Positions 1 through 9,157 of a DNA stretch of 33,140 nucleotides are shown here, one piece after another. The translations under genes and the position numbers were made by a program. Below the pieces are notes generated by a model that made no database searches, was not told the origin of the DNA, and saw only the letters and a list, made by a program, of their open reading frames with translations. The stretch's first letter is position 1. The number at the start of each line of letters is the position of its first letter. The DNA comes from Desulfobulbaceae bacterium (GTDB lineage: Bacteria > Desulfobacterota > Desulfobulbia > Desulfobulbales > VMSU01), in contig JAQUKQ010000020.1 in NCBI GenBank assembly GCA_028718985.1, forward strand, positions 1 to 33,140, in the 5' to 3' direction.

Positions 1-663
1 CATGCAAGCCTTGATGATGCAGTGATTTACGAGGCCAACGGGGTTGATGAGGCATCGAATTTTGTCCGAAAAAACACTGTTCATCTTGTCCTCTATAGCT
101 GGGATATCCAAGATGAAGATGGGTTCCAGTTCTGTCAAGGGATATCCTCCGGAAAAAACGGGACGCCGATTCCCTTTTTGTTTTTGATCAGTGACAAGAA
201 AGAGCATATCGACATGGCGGAGGAGTTGGTTGGTCCGGTGTATTTGGTTCTCCCATGTCCCACAGAGGTTTTGGTGCAAGCGATTGATCGGGTTTGTAGT
301 CCTGTCAAACTTCGTCAGGCCAAGAGATATAGTATTAGTGATACCCGCGCCGTCATTATTCAGCGTCAAGTCAGACTAGAGGCTGCGGTGGTGAACGTTA
401 GCGCTGGTGGGGCACTTTGCGAGTTCGAACTGGACGCGCAATTAAATAGCGCCTTCCCCGTGAGTATTTCCTTGCAGTTCAATGATGATGGGCAGGGCTT
501 GGTCACAATTGATGATCTGAGGGCTGTGGCGACGAATATGTTGGTCATGACAAGGCATGAGGATCAAACCGCAAGACGTTTACGGATGGGGTTCCAATTT
601 ATTGGCATCCCCAGCTCTGCCCAGGAGACTTTTGAGCGAATCTTTGCCCAGCTTGAAGAGTAG
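1..663 (+). CDS. Pseudo-receiver–PilZ domain protein, 5' end cut by window
   Basis: The reading frame is open from base 1, so the GTG at 22 is probably internal and the true start lies upstream. The first half resembles a response-regulator receiver domain. At the phosphoacceptor position (eight residues before the conserved DG of EDGF, bases 97-99) there is Ser instead of Asp, and the usual Lys-Pro is Leu-Pro (about base 250). It is therefore unlikely to be phosphorylated. The second half is a PilZ domain with an intact c-di-GMP motif: RxxxR (RQAKR, bases 313-327) and NxSxxG (NVSAGG, bases 394-411). The inferred role is a cytoplasmic c-di-GMP-responsive protein of unknown output, perhaps for motility or surface behaviour. 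It converges on dxs with only 31 bases between the stops and no clear terminator. The PilZ call is fairly firm; the receiver call rests on secondary-structure-like pattern. Confidence 0.75.
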   Translation, partial: HASLDDAVIYEANGVDEASNFVRKNTVHLVLYSWDIQDEDGFQFCQGISSGKNGTPIPFLFLISDKKEHIDMAEELVGPVYLVLPCPTEVLVQAIDRVCSPVKLRQAKRYSISDTRAVIIQRQVRLEAAVVNVSAGGALCEFELDAQLNSAFPVSISLQFNDDGQGLVTIDDLRAVATNMLVMTRHEDQTARRLRMGFQFIGIPSSAQETFERIFAQLEE

Positions 664-694
664 GGGCGCGTTGGCGAAGGGGTGATTTCTGGCG

Positions 695-2590
695 CTACTC
701 TTTTTTGCCCATCATTGTCAGGGCAGCTTGATAGATGGCCTGGGTGTCGATCTCTGTCAGGGTGCGGAGCGTCTCCTGGGGGCCTTGTTCGATAAAGGTG
801 TCTGGCAGCCCGAGGAGAGTGACTTTGACAGCGTGCCGTTGATCTGTGGCCAGCAGTTCTAAGATGGCGCTGCCAAACCCTCCTTTCTTGACATTTTCTT
901 CGATGGTCACGACGCGCTGAGTCCTCGCGGCCCAGTCCAGAATGAGGGTACTGTCTAGCGGACTGACGAAACGGGGGTTGAGTACTGCCGCACTGACGCC
1001 TATCTCTTCAAGTTCTGCCGCTGCTGCCATGGCCGCTTGAATCCTATTGCCAACCGGGAGCAGGAGGATGTCACTCCCTTTTCGTAAGACCTCCCCTTTG
1101 CCGATTTCTATCTGCCGAAGCTCAGTGTCGCAAGGTACACCGGTGCCCTGTCCTCGAGGGAAGCGGATTGCGATTGGGCCTTGATGGAGAATAGCGGTGT
1201 GCAGCATGTGCTGCAACTCGTTTTCATCTTTGGGTGCCATGACCACCATGTTGGGGATCATCCGCAGGAAGGAGAGATCAAAGACCCCGTGGTGGGTCGG
1301 GCCATCATCGCCCACCAGCCCCGCTCTGTCCAAAATAAAGGTTACTGGAAGATTTGGCAGGCAGACGTCGTGGATCAGTTGATCGAGTGAGCGCTGCAGA
1401 AAGGTGGAATAGATGGCTACCACCGGGTGGATGCCTTCGGTGGCCAGGCCAGCGGCAAAGGTAACAGCGTGCTGCTCGGCAATTCCCACATCAAAGAAGC
1501 GGGCAGGGAACTGAGCGGCAAAGTTTGTTAAACCGGTGCCGGCCGGCATAGCGGCGGTGATGGCGACAACTTTTGGGTTTTCGATGGCAATCCTGGCTAG
1601 GGTCTCTCCAAAGATTGCCGTGTAGGAGGGGGGCCTGGGGCCTGCGGCATGGGGCTTGCCGGTTGCCAAGTTAAAGGGGCCGACACCATGGAAGTCGTCT
1701 GGGCGATCTTCTGCCGGTTGGTAGCCTTTGCCTTTGGTGGTGATGACATGGAGCAGGATGGGGCCCTGTCCGAAATCCTTAACATTGTGCAGGGTCTCGA
1801 CCAGAGCGTTGAGGTCATGGCCGGGGATTGGGCCAACATAACTGAATTCCAGGGCCTCAAAGAGCATGCCGGGGGTGAAAAATGCCTTGAAGCTCCCTTC
1901 ACTTTTTTTAAGAACCTGCAGGATATTTTCGCCGACATGCGAGAAGGATTTCAGGAAATGTTCCATATCCTTGCGAAGTCTGCTCATGGTGGCCCCGGTC
2001 ATCTTGCGGCTCAGAAAACCGGATAAGGCCCCGACGTTTGGGGAGATTGACATCTCATTGTCATTTAAGATGACAATGAGATCCTTGCCGAGATGGCCGG
2101 CCTGGTTCAATGCTTCAAAGGCCATCCCCCCCGTCATTGAACCGTCGCCGATGACGGCAATGACCTTGTTGCGATCTTTCAGTAAGTCTTTTGCGCAGGC
2201 GATGCCGAGCCCGGCGGAGATGGAGGTGCTGCTATGACCGGTGTCAAAGGTGTCATAGTCGCTTTCGCTGCGTTTTGGAAAGCCGCTGATGCCTTTGTAT
2301 TGGCGGATGGTCTTGAACTGTTGGCGTCGGCCGGTCAGGAGTTTATGCGCATAGCACTGATGGCCGACATCCCAGATCAGTTTGTCGGCTGGCGTGTTGA
2401 AGACGTAATGAATGGCCAGCGTCAGCTCAACCACTCCCAGGCAGGGGGCCAGATGCCCGCCAACACTGGCAACGGTTTCGACGATTTCGCGGCGTAGAGC
2501 AGCTGCTACCTCTGGGAGGCGCTCTACAGGAAGGCGTTTGAGATCGGCTGGAGAGTTGATTGACGAGAGCAGTGAAGTGGGCAGGGTCAT
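695..2590 (-). CDS. dxs: 1-deoxy-D-xylulose-5-phosphate synthase
   Basis: Thiamine-diphosphate enzyme that condenses pyruvate and glyceraldehyde-3-phosphate to DXP, the first step of the MEP isoprenoid pathway, in the cytoplasm. The 631-residue product has the family's usual length. It shows [13 protein letters not shown], the cofactor motif GDG (about 148-150) ending in ILNDN (about 175), and the catalytic Glu in [10 protein letters not shown] (about 372), followed by the [16 protein letters not shown] segment and a transketolase C-terminal domain. I chose the ATG at 2590 because AGGA lies upstream. A TTG at 2614 would add eight residues (MRIRKRVP) that do not look conserved. It is the last gene of xseB-ispA-dxs, a common operon order. 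The gap after ispA is 74 bases. Confidence 0.97.
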   Translation of the reverse strand: MTLPTSLLSSINSPADLKRLPVERLPEVAAALRREIVETVASVGGHLAPCLGVVELTLAIHYVFNTPADKLIWDVGHQCYAHKLLTGRRQQFKTIRQYKGISGFPKRSESDYDTFDTGHSSTSISAGLGIACAKDLLKDRNKVIAVIGDGSMTGGMAFEALNQAGHLGKDLIVILNDNEMSISPNVGALSGFLSRKMTGATMSRLRKDMEHFLKSFSHVGENILQVLKKSEGSFKAFFTPGMLFEALEFSYVGPIPGHDLNALVETLHNVKDFGQGPILLHVITTKGKGYQPAEDRPDDFHGVGPFNLATGKPHAAGPRPPSYTAIFGETLARIAIENPKVVAITAAMPAGTGLTNFAAQFPARFFDVGIAEQHAVTFAAGLATEGIHPVVAIYSTFLQRSLDQLIHDVCLPNLPVTFILDRAGLVGDDGPTHHGVFDLSFLRMIPNMVVMAPKDENELQHMLHTAILHQGPIAIRFPRGQGTGVPCDTELRQIEIGKGEVLRKGSDILLLPVGNRIQAAMAAAAELEEIGVSAAVLNPRFVSPLDSTLILDWAARTQRVVTIEENVKKGGFGSAILELLATDQRHAVKVTLLGLPDTFIEQGPQETLRTLTEIDTQAIYQAALTMMGKKE

Positions 2591-2664
2591 GGGTACTCTT
2601 TTCCTTATTCGCAACTGCTTGTGACTATAGGGATTGTGCGTATTGTTTGGGTGTGCTTGATAGT

Positions 2665-3558
2665 CTAGTTGCTGCGTGTGTAGATGTAGCGGGCCAGTTC
2701 ACGTAATGGCTCAGCGGTTGTTCCGAAGTCTGCCAGGGCAGTTATGGCTGACTTGACAGCTTCTCGGGCCTTGGCCCGTGTCTGCTCTACCCCGAAAAAG
2801 GCGGGGTAGGTGGCTTTGCAGTGCTTGGCGTCGGCGCCGGAAGACTTGCCCAGTTGGGCGGATGTCCCCTCGACGTCCAACAGATCGTCAACGATCTGGA
2901 AGGCGAGTCCTATGCAGTTGCCGTAAGTAGTCAGGGCCAGGAATTGTTTGTCTGTGGCTTGGCCAAGTATCGCACCGGTTTGTACAGAGGCGGTGATCAG
3001 GGCGCCGGTTTTACAGCGGTGGATCATTTGCAGTGATTCGAGCGAGATGGGCTTGTCCTCGGCGGCCATGTCGAGCGCTTGACCACCCACCATGCCGAGA
3101 GATCCGATGGCCTGGGCAATGCAGTGGATGATCTGTAAGCGCTTGCGGTCAGGCAGAAGGTCACTGGCGTCTGTCTGGCTCAGCAGCTCGAAGGCAAAGG
3201 TCAGCAGCCCGTCTCCGGCCAGGATAGCGCCCGCCTCGCCGTAGATCATGTGGTTGGTTGGCTTGCCTCGACGCAGTTCGTCGTCATCCATGGCTGGCAG
3301 GTCATCGTGGATAAGTGAGTAGGTGTGGATGCACTCCAGGGCGCAGACAACGGGCATGAGGCGGGGAGGGCATTCGTGGCCCAAGGCCTCAGCGGTGGCC
3401 AGGCAGAGAATGGGGCGGACTCGTTTGCCGCCAGCTTGCAGGCTATAGGCTAGAGATTCGAGGTGGAGTTTCAGCTCAGGTGTCGGTGTTGGCAATAGTG
3501 ACGATAGCGCTTCTTCGACCTGTTGGCGTTTTTCTGTGAGATAAGCCTTGATCTCCAT
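2665..3558 (-). CDS. ispA: Farnesyl diphosphate synthase (short-chain polyprenyl synthase)
   Basis: Condenses isopentenyl diphosphate with DMAPP/GPP to farnesyl diphosphate, feeding undecaprenyl phosphate and quinone synthesis. The 297-residue product carries GGKRVRP (43-49), the first Asp-rich motif [14 protein letters not shown] (85-98) and the second, FQIVDDLLD (220-228). The residues just before the first motif (CIHTYSLIH) match the E. coli-type FPP synthase, which supports a C15 product; geranylgeranyl synthase is the alternative. The start at 3558 (MEIKAYL) has AGGAAG about nine bases upstream and begins four bases after the xseB stop. The longer frame to 3612 would overlap xseB and is less likely. 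It sits directly upstream of dxs, so chain elongation and the MEP entry enzyme are probably cotranscribed. Confidence 0.95.
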   Translation of the reverse strand: MEIKAYLTEKRQQVEEALSSLLPTPTPELKLHLESLAYSLQAGGKRVRPILCLATAEALGHECPPRLMPVVCALECIHTYSLIHDDLPAMDDDELRRGKPTNHMIYGEAGAILAGDGLLTFAFELLSQTDASDLLPDRKRLQIIHCIAQAIGSLGMVGGQALDMAAEDKPISLESLQMIHRCKTGALITASVQTGAILGQATDKQFLALTTYGNCIGLAFQIVDDLLDVEGTSAQLGKSSGADAKHCKATYPAFFGVEQTRAKAREAVKSAITALADFGTTAEPLRELARYIYTRSN

Positions 3559-3562
3559 GGGG

Positions 3563-3796
3563 TTAACTTCCTGAAGAGTACTCATCGAATGGTTCGGCGT
3601 TGAGCGCACCATCGCGGTTAATCAGGATGTCGATTTTTTTCTGGGCCTCATCGAGTTTTTTTGTACAGAAATCAGCAAGGCGTATGCCCTCATCAAATTT
3701 TTTGAGGGAAGATTCTAGGCTCAAGTCGCCATTCTCCATCTCCCTGGTAATCTGTTCAAGTTTTTCAAGACTCTCTTCAAAGCTTTGTTTTGCCAT
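3563..3796 (-). CDS. xseB: Exodeoxyribonuclease VII small subunit
   Basis: Small subunit of ExoVII, which with XseA degrades single-stranded DNA. The 77-residue protein is the usual length and has the family pattern: FEESLEKLEQITREMENGDLSLESSLKKFDEGIRL, a two-helix coiled hairpin (described here by its parts FEESLEKL, MENGDLSLE and FDEGIRLA), followed by an acidic tail. The start is ATG at 3796; its ribosome-binding site is weak. It heads the xseB-ispA-dxs operon and its stop lies four bases before the ispA start. The xseA partner is not in the window. I see no convincing promoter in the 279 bases upstream. Confidence 0.93.
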   Translation of the reverse strand: MAKQSFEESLEKLEQITREMENGDLSLESSLKKFDEGIRLADFCTKKLDEAQKKIDILINRDGALNAEPFDEYSSGS

Positions 3797-4075
3797 AATC
3801 TGGGTCGCTAAGGATAAAGGTGCTCAGTAGTGGTCTGGTGTATATTTGTTTGCGCAGGGCAACAGTTGCAGATGTCGCAATGATCGATAAGTTGGGTGAA
3901 AAATTGCCGTATCTTACAAGTCATTGCACGCCATTGCTAGCAAAAAAGAGTTGTCAAAAGTTTGAAATCTCCCGGGCGTGGAGGTTGGCAAGGTGCCTAA
4001 TGTCTGACAGAAGAGAAGTCCAGGTGTGCCACCGTATCCGAAAGGTGAGCGTCAGTCTTGATTTGGATTTTGCGG

Positions 4076-4480
4076 TTAACGTCCTATTCTCATCTCTCGT
4101 GTTCTCTCGCAACGCTTGTTGAAAGTATCAAATTTTTCGCAGGTGGTTCGTACAAATGATTTTTGGGCGGGGTAGAAATTACACTTCGTCTGGTAGTGGC
4201 AGCTGTTGTTGAATTTATCCCAGTACTGGCACTCTTCAACACATTCGAGATTTTTGTAGAGATATGTCGTTGTCTCGAATAGGCACTTTTTATTGAAATC
4301 GTCCCAGTGCTGACAATTATTGATGGCCAAGGGGGTTTCAACCGAGGCTTGGCCGCAGGTGACGGTGAGGTCGTCCTGACGGTAAGTGTCTCCTGCGTCC
4401 AGGTTGATCTCTTTCGCGTCGACAGGAGCTACGCTAAAGACTATGCCGGTAAGTAAAATCAGTAGGATGTGTTTCTTCAT
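4076..4480 (-). CDS. Exported cysteine-rich protein with three C-x2-[W/F]-D-x-F-N-x2-C repeats
   Basis: I do not recognise the family. The 134-residue product begins with a clear signal peptide (MKKHILLILLTGIVFSVAPVDA, about 22 residues, cleavage near VDA|KE), so the mature form should be periplasmic or secreted. It has nine cysteines. Three copies of an 11-residue unit lie at 56-66 (CQHWDDFNKKC), 84-94 (CQYWDKFNNSC) and 114-124 (CEKFDTFNKRC), spaced 28 and 30 residues apart. Extra cysteines at 42, 80 and 100 could complete disulfides. The tail is basic. ATG at 4480 is preceded by GAGGA at good spacing. It is monocistronic, upstream of xseB on the same strand and divergent from xerC. It could be a small disulfide-stabilised binding or envelope protein; metal or haem binding is possible but has no direct support. 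Confidence 0.75.
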   Translation of the reverse strand: MKKHILLILLTGIVFSVAPVDAKEINLDAGDTYRQDDLTVTCGQASVETPLAINNCQHWDDFNKKCLFETTTYLYKNLECVEECQYWDKFNNSCHYQTKCNFYPAQKSFVRTTCEKFDTFNKRCERTREMRIGR

Positions 4481-4787
4481 GATGGAATCCTCTGCCGTGG
4501 CTTTTTATCGGCGCTTGAACTGTGCCGTGATGGAGAAGAGATCACTATTTCCTGACGTATGGTGCATCGGTAGGAGTGGTGCAAAATCAAGTATGGTCCG
4601 CTCGGACTATAAATCAAATTGAAGCAGAAAGCCAATCATGATAACAGAGAGACAAGCGAGTTAGTTCGCTAAGGAGTTGGTGCGTCGTCAAGTCATTTCT
4701 GTGTTTGGATTGAGGGCGGTATTTTTCTGAGAATAACATCTCGACGTTGGGCGATAAAGGGAACAGGCTGCGCAATGGCAAACGGCT
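4481..4787. other. Divergent intergenic region between the Cys-repeat gene and xerC
   Basis: These 307 bases contain no believable gene; a minus-to-plus reading frame at 4386-4622 is a shadow of the flanking gene. The only clear structure is an inverted repeat at 4592-4611. A seven-codon ORF beginning at 4775, out of frame with xerC, stops across the xerC start. I see no tRNA or riboswitch pattern. Confidence 0.6.
4590..4617 (-). promoter_or_regulatory. Possible promoter with inverted repeat in its spacer, for the Cys-repeat gene
   Basis: On the minus strand a TTGATT (4612-4617) and CATACT (4590-4595) are separated by 16 bases. The spacer is nearly filled by an 8-bp inverted repeat (arms 4592-4599 and 4604-4611, one G·T pair) around a GCTC loop. 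No T-run follows, so it is not a terminator. The geometry recalls operators that lie between -35 and -10, as for MerR-type activators, but both hexamers are only 4/6 matches. Confidence 0.3.
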
Positions 4788-5732
4788 ATGGATGAGCAGG
4801 GTCGCAAAGAGTTAGCAACCTGCCTCGATTTGTTCGGACGCTGGCTGACGATTGAGAAGGGCTATTCCGATCATACGGCAGACAATTATCTTAGGGATAT
4901 CAAAGGGTTTGCTGATGTTGTCGGGAGAGGGATTACGCTTGCCGAGATTAGTGCGGCAGAGATCAAGGCCTTTATCTTTGCCCTGCATGGTGTAAACAAG
5001 CCGTCGTCAGTAGCAAGGAAGCTTTCTGCCTTGCAGACCTTTTTTCGGTTTCTTCTGCAGATGAAGGTGGTTGAGCATAACCCCTTAATTGGCGTGGCGC
5101 GTCCGAAACAGGGGAAGTATATCCCGGTTTTCCTGACGGTTGATGAGGTCTTTCGGTTGATGGACGCGCCGGGGTTGCAAGACCCTTTCTCGGCCAGGGA
5201 CAAGGCGATTTTGGAATTGATGTACTCCACCGGCATGCGAGTGGCGGAATTGGTAAGTCTACAGAGAAATTCGCTTGATTTTGAGAGAGAAATGGTTACG
5301 GTAACCGGCAAAGGAAATCGGGAGAGACTGGTGCCTATGGGGAGTCCGGCCGTCGATGCCCTGCAGCGCTATTTTCCTCAACGGCGGATCTTGCTCGAGA
5401 CCGGCGCGGCACGGGGAGTTGATGTCGACTTTGATGTCTTGTTTGTCAACCATCGTGGCGGGCGGTTAACCACCCGCAGTGTTGAGCGCTTGGTCTCACT
5501 GTATGCCGAGCGGGCCGGAATTTTGACCACTGTTACTCCCCATGCCCTTCGCCACTCTTTTGCTACCCACTTGCTGGAGATGGGGGCTGATCTTCGGATG
5601 GTGCAGGAGTTACTTGGTCATGTCAGTCTGTCTACCACTCAACGCTATACCCACCTGACGGTTGATCACTTGATGTCAGTCTATGATAAGGCCCACCCAC
5701 AGGCCAGGAAAAAGAGGAAAATTTCCGGCTGA
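4788..5732 (+). CDS. xerC: Site-specific tyrosine recombinase XerC
   Basis: Tyrosine recombinase that, with XerD, resolves chromosome dimers at dif. The 314-residue product has an N-terminal SAM-like core-binding domain (about 8-95) and a C-terminal catalytic domain with all active residues visible: R151 (STGMRVAEL), K175 (VTGKGNRERL), H252 and R255 (TPHALRHSFATH), H278 (LLGHVSLSTTQ) and the nucleophile Y287 (RYTHLT). ATG at 4788 is the only plausible start after the in-frame stop at 4755; its ribosome site is weak. XerC rather than XerD is preferred because it precedes hslV-hslU, the arrangement known from several phyla, including codV-clpQ-clpY of Bacillus. The basic C-terminal tail (KAHPQARKKRK) is typical. 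Confidence 0.93.
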   Translation: MDEQGRKELATCLDLFGRWLTIEKGYSDHTADNYLRDIKGFADVVGRGITLAEISAAEIKAFIFALHGVNKPSSVARKLSALQTFFRFLLQMKVVEHNPLIGVARPKQGKYIPVFLTVDEVFRLMDAPGLQDPFSARDKAILELMYSTGMRVAELVSLQRNSLDFEREMVTVTGKGNRERLVPMGSPAVDALQRYFPQRRILLETGAARGVDVDFDVLFVNHRGGRLTTRSVERLVSLYAERAGILTTVTPHALRHSFATHLLEMGADLRMVQELLGHVSLSTTQRYTHLTVDHLMSVYDKAHPQARKKRKISG

Positions 5733-5776
5733 CAGTTTTTCCCAATAAATCCAGTTGCTAAGCAATGCGAGAGAAT

Positions 5777-6316
5777 ATGAAGATACGATCAACAACTATC
5801 ATTTCTGTCAGACATCGAGGTGAGGTGGTGGTGGCTGGCGACGGGCAGGTTACACTCGGCAATACCATCATGAAGCATAATGCTCAGAAGGTCAGAAAGC
5901 TTTATGACGGCAAGGTGTTGTGCGGTTTTGCCGGTTCTACGGCTGACGCCTTCACCCTCTTTGAACGGCTCGAAAAAAAACTTGAGCAATACGATGGCAA
6001 TCTGATGCGGTCGGCTGTAGAGCTGGCTAAGGACTGGCGCACTGATCGCTTGCTGCGTAAACTTGAGGCATTCTTGATTTGTGTCGATAAGGATCACTCA
6101 TTGCTGTTGTCTGGCAATGGTGACGTCATAGAACCTGATGACGGCATCTTGGCGATTGGCTCTGGCGGGCCTTATGCTCAGTCTGCGGCCAAGGCCCTGG
6201 TGCAGCACAGTACGCTCGATTCCGAACAGATCTGTCGTGCTGCGATGGAGATTGCCGGATCCATTTGTATCTATACGAACAGTACGATCACTCTGCAGAA
6301 GTTGTCAATCTGCTAA
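5777..6316 (+). CDS. hslV: ATP-dependent protease proteolytic subunit HslV
   Basis: Threonine peptidase that forms a double hexameric ring capped by HslU. Conserved segments are [87 protein letters not shown] and ICIYTN (each quoted only in part of the protein). The active-site Thr is the first Thr of TTII. With the ATG at 5777 it is preceded by MKIRS, a short propeptide-like lead seen in other HslV proteins, giving 179 residues (E. coli 176). The in-frame ATG at 5765 would add MREN and cannot be excluded; GAGAG just upstream of 5777 favours the shorter form. It lies 44 bases after xerC and 21 before hslU. Confidence 0.95.
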   Translation: MKIRSTTIISVRHRGEVVVAGDGQVTLGNTIMKHNAQKVRKLYDGKVLCGFAGSTADAFTLFERLEKKLEQYDGNLMRSAVELAKDWRTDRLLRKLEAFLICVDKDHSLLLSGNGDVIEPDDGILAIGSGGPYAQSAAKALVQHSTLDSEQICRAAMEIAGSICIYTNSTITLQKLSIC

Positions 6317-6337
6317 TTTTCCTCTCAAGAAACCATC

Positions 6338-7702
6338 ATGGCCAATTTGACCCCAAAAGAGATAGTCGAACAGTTGGATCATTATATTATCGGCCAGGCC
6401 GATGCGAAACGTTTTGTGGCGGTGGCACTTCGCAACCGTTGGCGGCGGCAGCAGGTGGCCCCGCCGTTGCGGGATGAGATCGCCCCCAAAAATATTATCA
6501 TGATCGGGCCAACGGGGGTCGGTAAGACAGAAATCGCCAGGCGGTTGGCCAACCTGGCGCAGTCCCCCTTCCTAAAGATCGAGGCCTCGAAGTTCACCGA
6601 GGTGGGTTATGTGGGGCGTGATGTCGAGTCCATGATTCGCGATTTGACTGAGATCGCCATTGCCTTGGTACGGGAGGAGGCCAAGCAGGGTGTCGAGGAG
6701 AAGGCAGCCGCTTATGCCGAGGAGCGCCTGCTCGATCTCCTGGTGCCTGTGTTGCCTTCGTCCGTGCACTTAACTGGCCAGGTGTCTGTTGACGAGGGCA
6801 CCCCGCCTGTGCAGAACCAGACCAGGGAGAAGTTCAGGGGGATGCTGCGTCAGGGGAAACTGGCAGAGAGGCAGGTAGAGATGGAGATTGCGCAAGCGCA
6901 GAGCATGCCAATGATTGAAGTCTTTTCCAACTCCGGCATTGATGATGTTGGCTCTGGGTTGAAAGATGTTTTTGCTAAAATGTTTCCCAAAAAGACAAAA
7001 AAACGAAAGGTAGCGGTGCCAGAGGCCTTGCGGATTTTGCAGGCCGAGGAGGCGGATAAGCTGATCGATGAAGAGAAGGTGATCAAACTTGCTATCCAGC
7101 GCACCGAACAGTCCGGCATCATCTTTTTAGACGAGATCGACAAGATCGCCTCCCGCCAGGGCGAGGGACAGCGTGGGGCCGAGGTCTCGCGGGAAGGTGT
7201 GCAGCGGGATCTATTGCCCATCGTTGAAGGATCTATCGTCAACACCAAATATGGCATGGTGCGGACCGATCATATTTTGTTTATCGCCAGCGGTGCGTTT
7301 CATACCTGCAAGCCCTCGGATCTCATTCCCGAATTGCAAGGGCGCTTTCCTATCAGGGTTGAATTAACCTCCCTGTCTGAGCAGGATTTTTACCGGATAC
7401 TCACCGAACCGCAAAATGCCCTGATCAAACAGTATATTGCCTTGCTGGCTACCGAGGGCATCGATCTTCACTTTGAGGAGGCCGCTATCCGTGAAATGGC
7501 GCGAATCTGTGCCCTCGTCAATAAGAAGACAGATAATATCGGGGCGAGGCGCTTGCATACCATCATGGAGCGTTTGCTGGAGGATTTGTCCTTCAACGCC
7601 CCTGGTCGTTCCGAAAAATCGTTTGTCGTCACAGCTGAATACGTCAATCAACAACTGGCAGATATTTCGCAAGATGAGGACTTGAGCCGCTTTATTTTGT
7701 AA
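6338..7702 (+). CDS. hslU: ATP-dependent protease ATPase subunit HslU
   Basis: AAA+ unfoldase that recognises substrates and feeds them into HslV. The 454-residue product has the standard length. Walker A is GPTGVGKT (57-64), the substrate-gripping pore loop is GYVG (90-93), Walker B is IIFLDEID (261-268), and the inserted I domain lies between about 110 and 240. The C-terminal end EDLSRFIL is the conserved tail that docks into HslV and activates it, so the gene is complete and the pair should be functional. A sensor-2 type arginine lies in the GARRLHT segment near the C-terminus. It begins 21 bases downstream of hslV and is certainly in the same transcription unit. Confidence 0.97.
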   Translation: MANLTPKEIVEQLDHYIIGQADAKRFVAVALRNRWRRQQVAPPLRDEIAPKNIIMIGPTGVGKTEIARRLANLAQSPFLKIEASKFTEVGYVGRDVESMIRDLTEIAIALVREEAKQGVEEKAAAYAEERLLDLLVPVLPSSVHLTGQVSVDEGTPPVQNQTREKFRGMLRQGKLAERQVEMEIAQAQSMPMIEVFSNSGIDDVGSGLKDVFAKMFPKKTKKRKVAVPEALRILQAEEADKLIDEEKVIKLAIQRTEQSGIIFLDEIDKIASRQGEGQRGAEVSREGVQRDLLPIVEGSIVNTKYGMVRTDHILFIASGAFHTCKPSDLIPELQGRFPIRVELTSLSEQDFYRILTEPQNALIKQYIALLATEGIDLHFEEAAIREMARICALVNKKTDNIGARRLHTIMERLLEDLSFNAPGRSEKSFVVTAEYVNQQLADISQDEDLSRFIL

Positions 7703-7769
7703 AGAGTCAACTGGTGTCGCAGGATTGGCCACCAGCCCCCGTAAACAACTACCAGTAGATCCGACACCC

Positions 7770-8309
7770 ATGAACTTAGATATTGATCCAGAGATGCATT
7801 ATTGCCTGCAATGTAATGATGAGTATATGCCAGACCGCAGTGTCTGCGGGGTTTGTGGGGCAGCCCTGCTCAGTGGCACAGAGATGCTGGCACAACGACA
7901 GGCAAACCGACAGCAGACGGCCAATAGGAAGGGGCCCTTGACTCCTGCCGATGATATTATTACCGTATTCAAGGCCTCCCTCCTTGATGTGAAACGGCTT
8001 GAGGCTCAGTTGCAGAAAGAAAATATCGGGGTGTTGATTTGGGGGGAGAAACCCTCTTGCGGGAAAGGTTGTTGCGGCGGCGGGGATCTCGAGCTACGGG
8101 TGCGACGAGAGGACGCCATGGCGGCGATGGCGATTATCGAGGACGATTTCACGCGCCAGACAGCCAGTCACGGGGTTCATAGTGCAGTTGCCGATTATGT
8201 CTTCGATCCGGAAGGGAGTGAGAATAGTTGCCCGGCCTGTGGCTGTACATTCGCCGCGAATGGCAGCCAAGAGCTGACCTGTCCGGATTGTGGATTGTGT
8301 TTTGGTTAG
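7770..8309 (+). CDS. Zinc-ribbon protein with DUF2007-like central domain
   Basis: Function unknown. With the ATG at 7770 the product has 179 residues. An N-terminal zinc ribbon uses C12, C15, C26 and C29 (YCLQCNDEY ... VCGVCG). The middle (about 63-130: ITVFKASLLDVKRLEAQLQ ... LELRVRREDAMAAMAIIED) looks like the DUF2007 putative signal-transducing domain, interrupted by a Cys/Gly cluster (SCGKGCCGGGD). A second ribbon ends the protein (CPACGC ... CPDCGLCF), with six more cysteines. A TTG at 7725 would add 15 residues but has no usable ribosome site; neither start is strongly supported. It follows hslU by 67 bases on the same strand, so it may be cotranscribed with the protease. Metal binding is a fair inference; any link to proteolysis is speculation. 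Confidence 0.72.
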   Translation: MNLDIDPEMHYCLQCNDEYMPDRSVCGVCGAALLSGTEMLAQRQANRQQTANRKGPLTPADDIITVFKASLLDVKRLEAQLQKENIGVLIWGEKPSCGKGCCGGGDLELRVRREDAMAAMAIIEDDFTRQTASHGVHSAVADYVFDPEGSENSCPACGCTFAANGSQELTCPDCGLCFG

Positions 8310-8400
8310 AATGGACTACATTGAAAGAAGCAGTGGCAGGAGGTCTCGGATTTTCGATTCAGCCTGTCCTCTCATCATGAAAGCAAAGGAGAAATAAGAG

Positions 8401-9123
8401 ATGTATACGCAAATGGGACCACCACCGGTAGCAACGATTCAGCAGGCTCAGACCCAGGCCTCAACCATCTTTTTGGCCAAGGTCTTCAATTGGATGGCCA
8501 TCGGACTTGGGGTGACAGGGTTCATGGCCTTTGTCACTGTCAATTCTCCGGCCATGCAGCAACTCATCTTTGGTAATAAGATGATGTTCTACGGGTTGAT
8601 GTTTGCCGAAATAGGCATGGTGCTCTACCTGTCCGCCCGTTTGCAGCACATCTCCTCGCAGACCGCCACGGGACTTTTTCTGGTCTACTCTGCCTTGAAT
8701 GGAGTCACCTTGTCGGCCATTCTGATGATTTATACCATGTCTTCGGTTGCGGCCACCTTTTTTATCACGGCCGGAATGTTTGGGGCGATGGCTGTCTATG
8801 GACTGGTGACCAAGAGAGATCTTTCCGGCATGGGTTCTTTCATGTTCATGGGTCTGATCGGTATGGTTATTGCCTCGGTAGTCAATATCTTCCTTGGCAG
8901 TTCGATGATCTCGTGGGTGGTCTCCGGCCTTGGCGTCATCATTTTTACCGGCCTTACGGCCTATGATGTCCAGAAGATTACCCAAATGGGGGCTGCGGGG
9001 ATTATGAATCAGGGCGAGGGGGCTATTCAGAAGGTTGCGATCATGGGGGCCTTAACCCTGTACCTCGACTTCATCAATCTGTTTTTGAGCCTCTTGCAAT
9101 TTTTCGGCAGCAGAAGGGACTGA
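8401..9123 (+). CDS. Bax inhibitor-1/YccA family integral membrane protein
   Basis: A 240-residue protein of the BI-1 (UPF0005) family with about seven transmembrane helices filling residues 25-238. It resembles bacterial YbhL/YccA; YccA of E. coli binds and modulates FtsH, and some members act as pH-sensitive calcium leak channels. The short N-terminus (MYTQMGPPPVATIQQAQTQ) is polar and probably cytosolic. The segment TGLTAYDVQKI with its conserved Asp, and the C-terminal LYLDFINLFLSLLQFFG, are family signatures. AAGGAG eight bases upstream fixes the ATG at 8401. It is the last gene before the terminator at 9158. Its position after hslUV suits membrane or proteostasis stress, but that link is inference. 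Confidence 0.9.
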   Translation: MYTQMGPPPVATIQQAQTQASTIFLAKVFNWMAIGLGVTGFMAFVTVNSPAMQQLIFGNKMMFYGLMFAEIGMVLYLSARLQHISSQTATGLFLVYSALNGVTLSAILMIYTMSSVAATFFITAGMFGAMAVYGLVTKRDLSGMGSFMFMGLIGMVIASVVNIFLGSSMISWVVSGLGVIIFTGLTAYDVQKITQMGAAGIMNQGEGAIQKVAIMGALTLYLDFINLFLSLLQFFGSRRD

Positions 9124-9157
9124 TTATCGTCGATTTGTCGGGCAATTCACTTTAAAC

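Noticed and set aside
1649-2026. Plus-strand frames inside dxs
   Set aside because: They are shadows of the dxs gene on the minus strand, which is supported by catalytic motifs throughout.
3820-4122. A 100-codon plus-strand frame between xseB and the Cys-repeat gene
   Set aside because: It overlaps the end of the Cys-repeat gene, lacks a ribosome site and has irregular composition without any motif.
4590-4625. tRNA-like fragment (GGACTATAAATC resembles a tRNA-Tyr anticodon arm)
   Set aside because: No acceptor stem, D arm or T arm can be formed around it; the stem is better read as a short inverted repeat.
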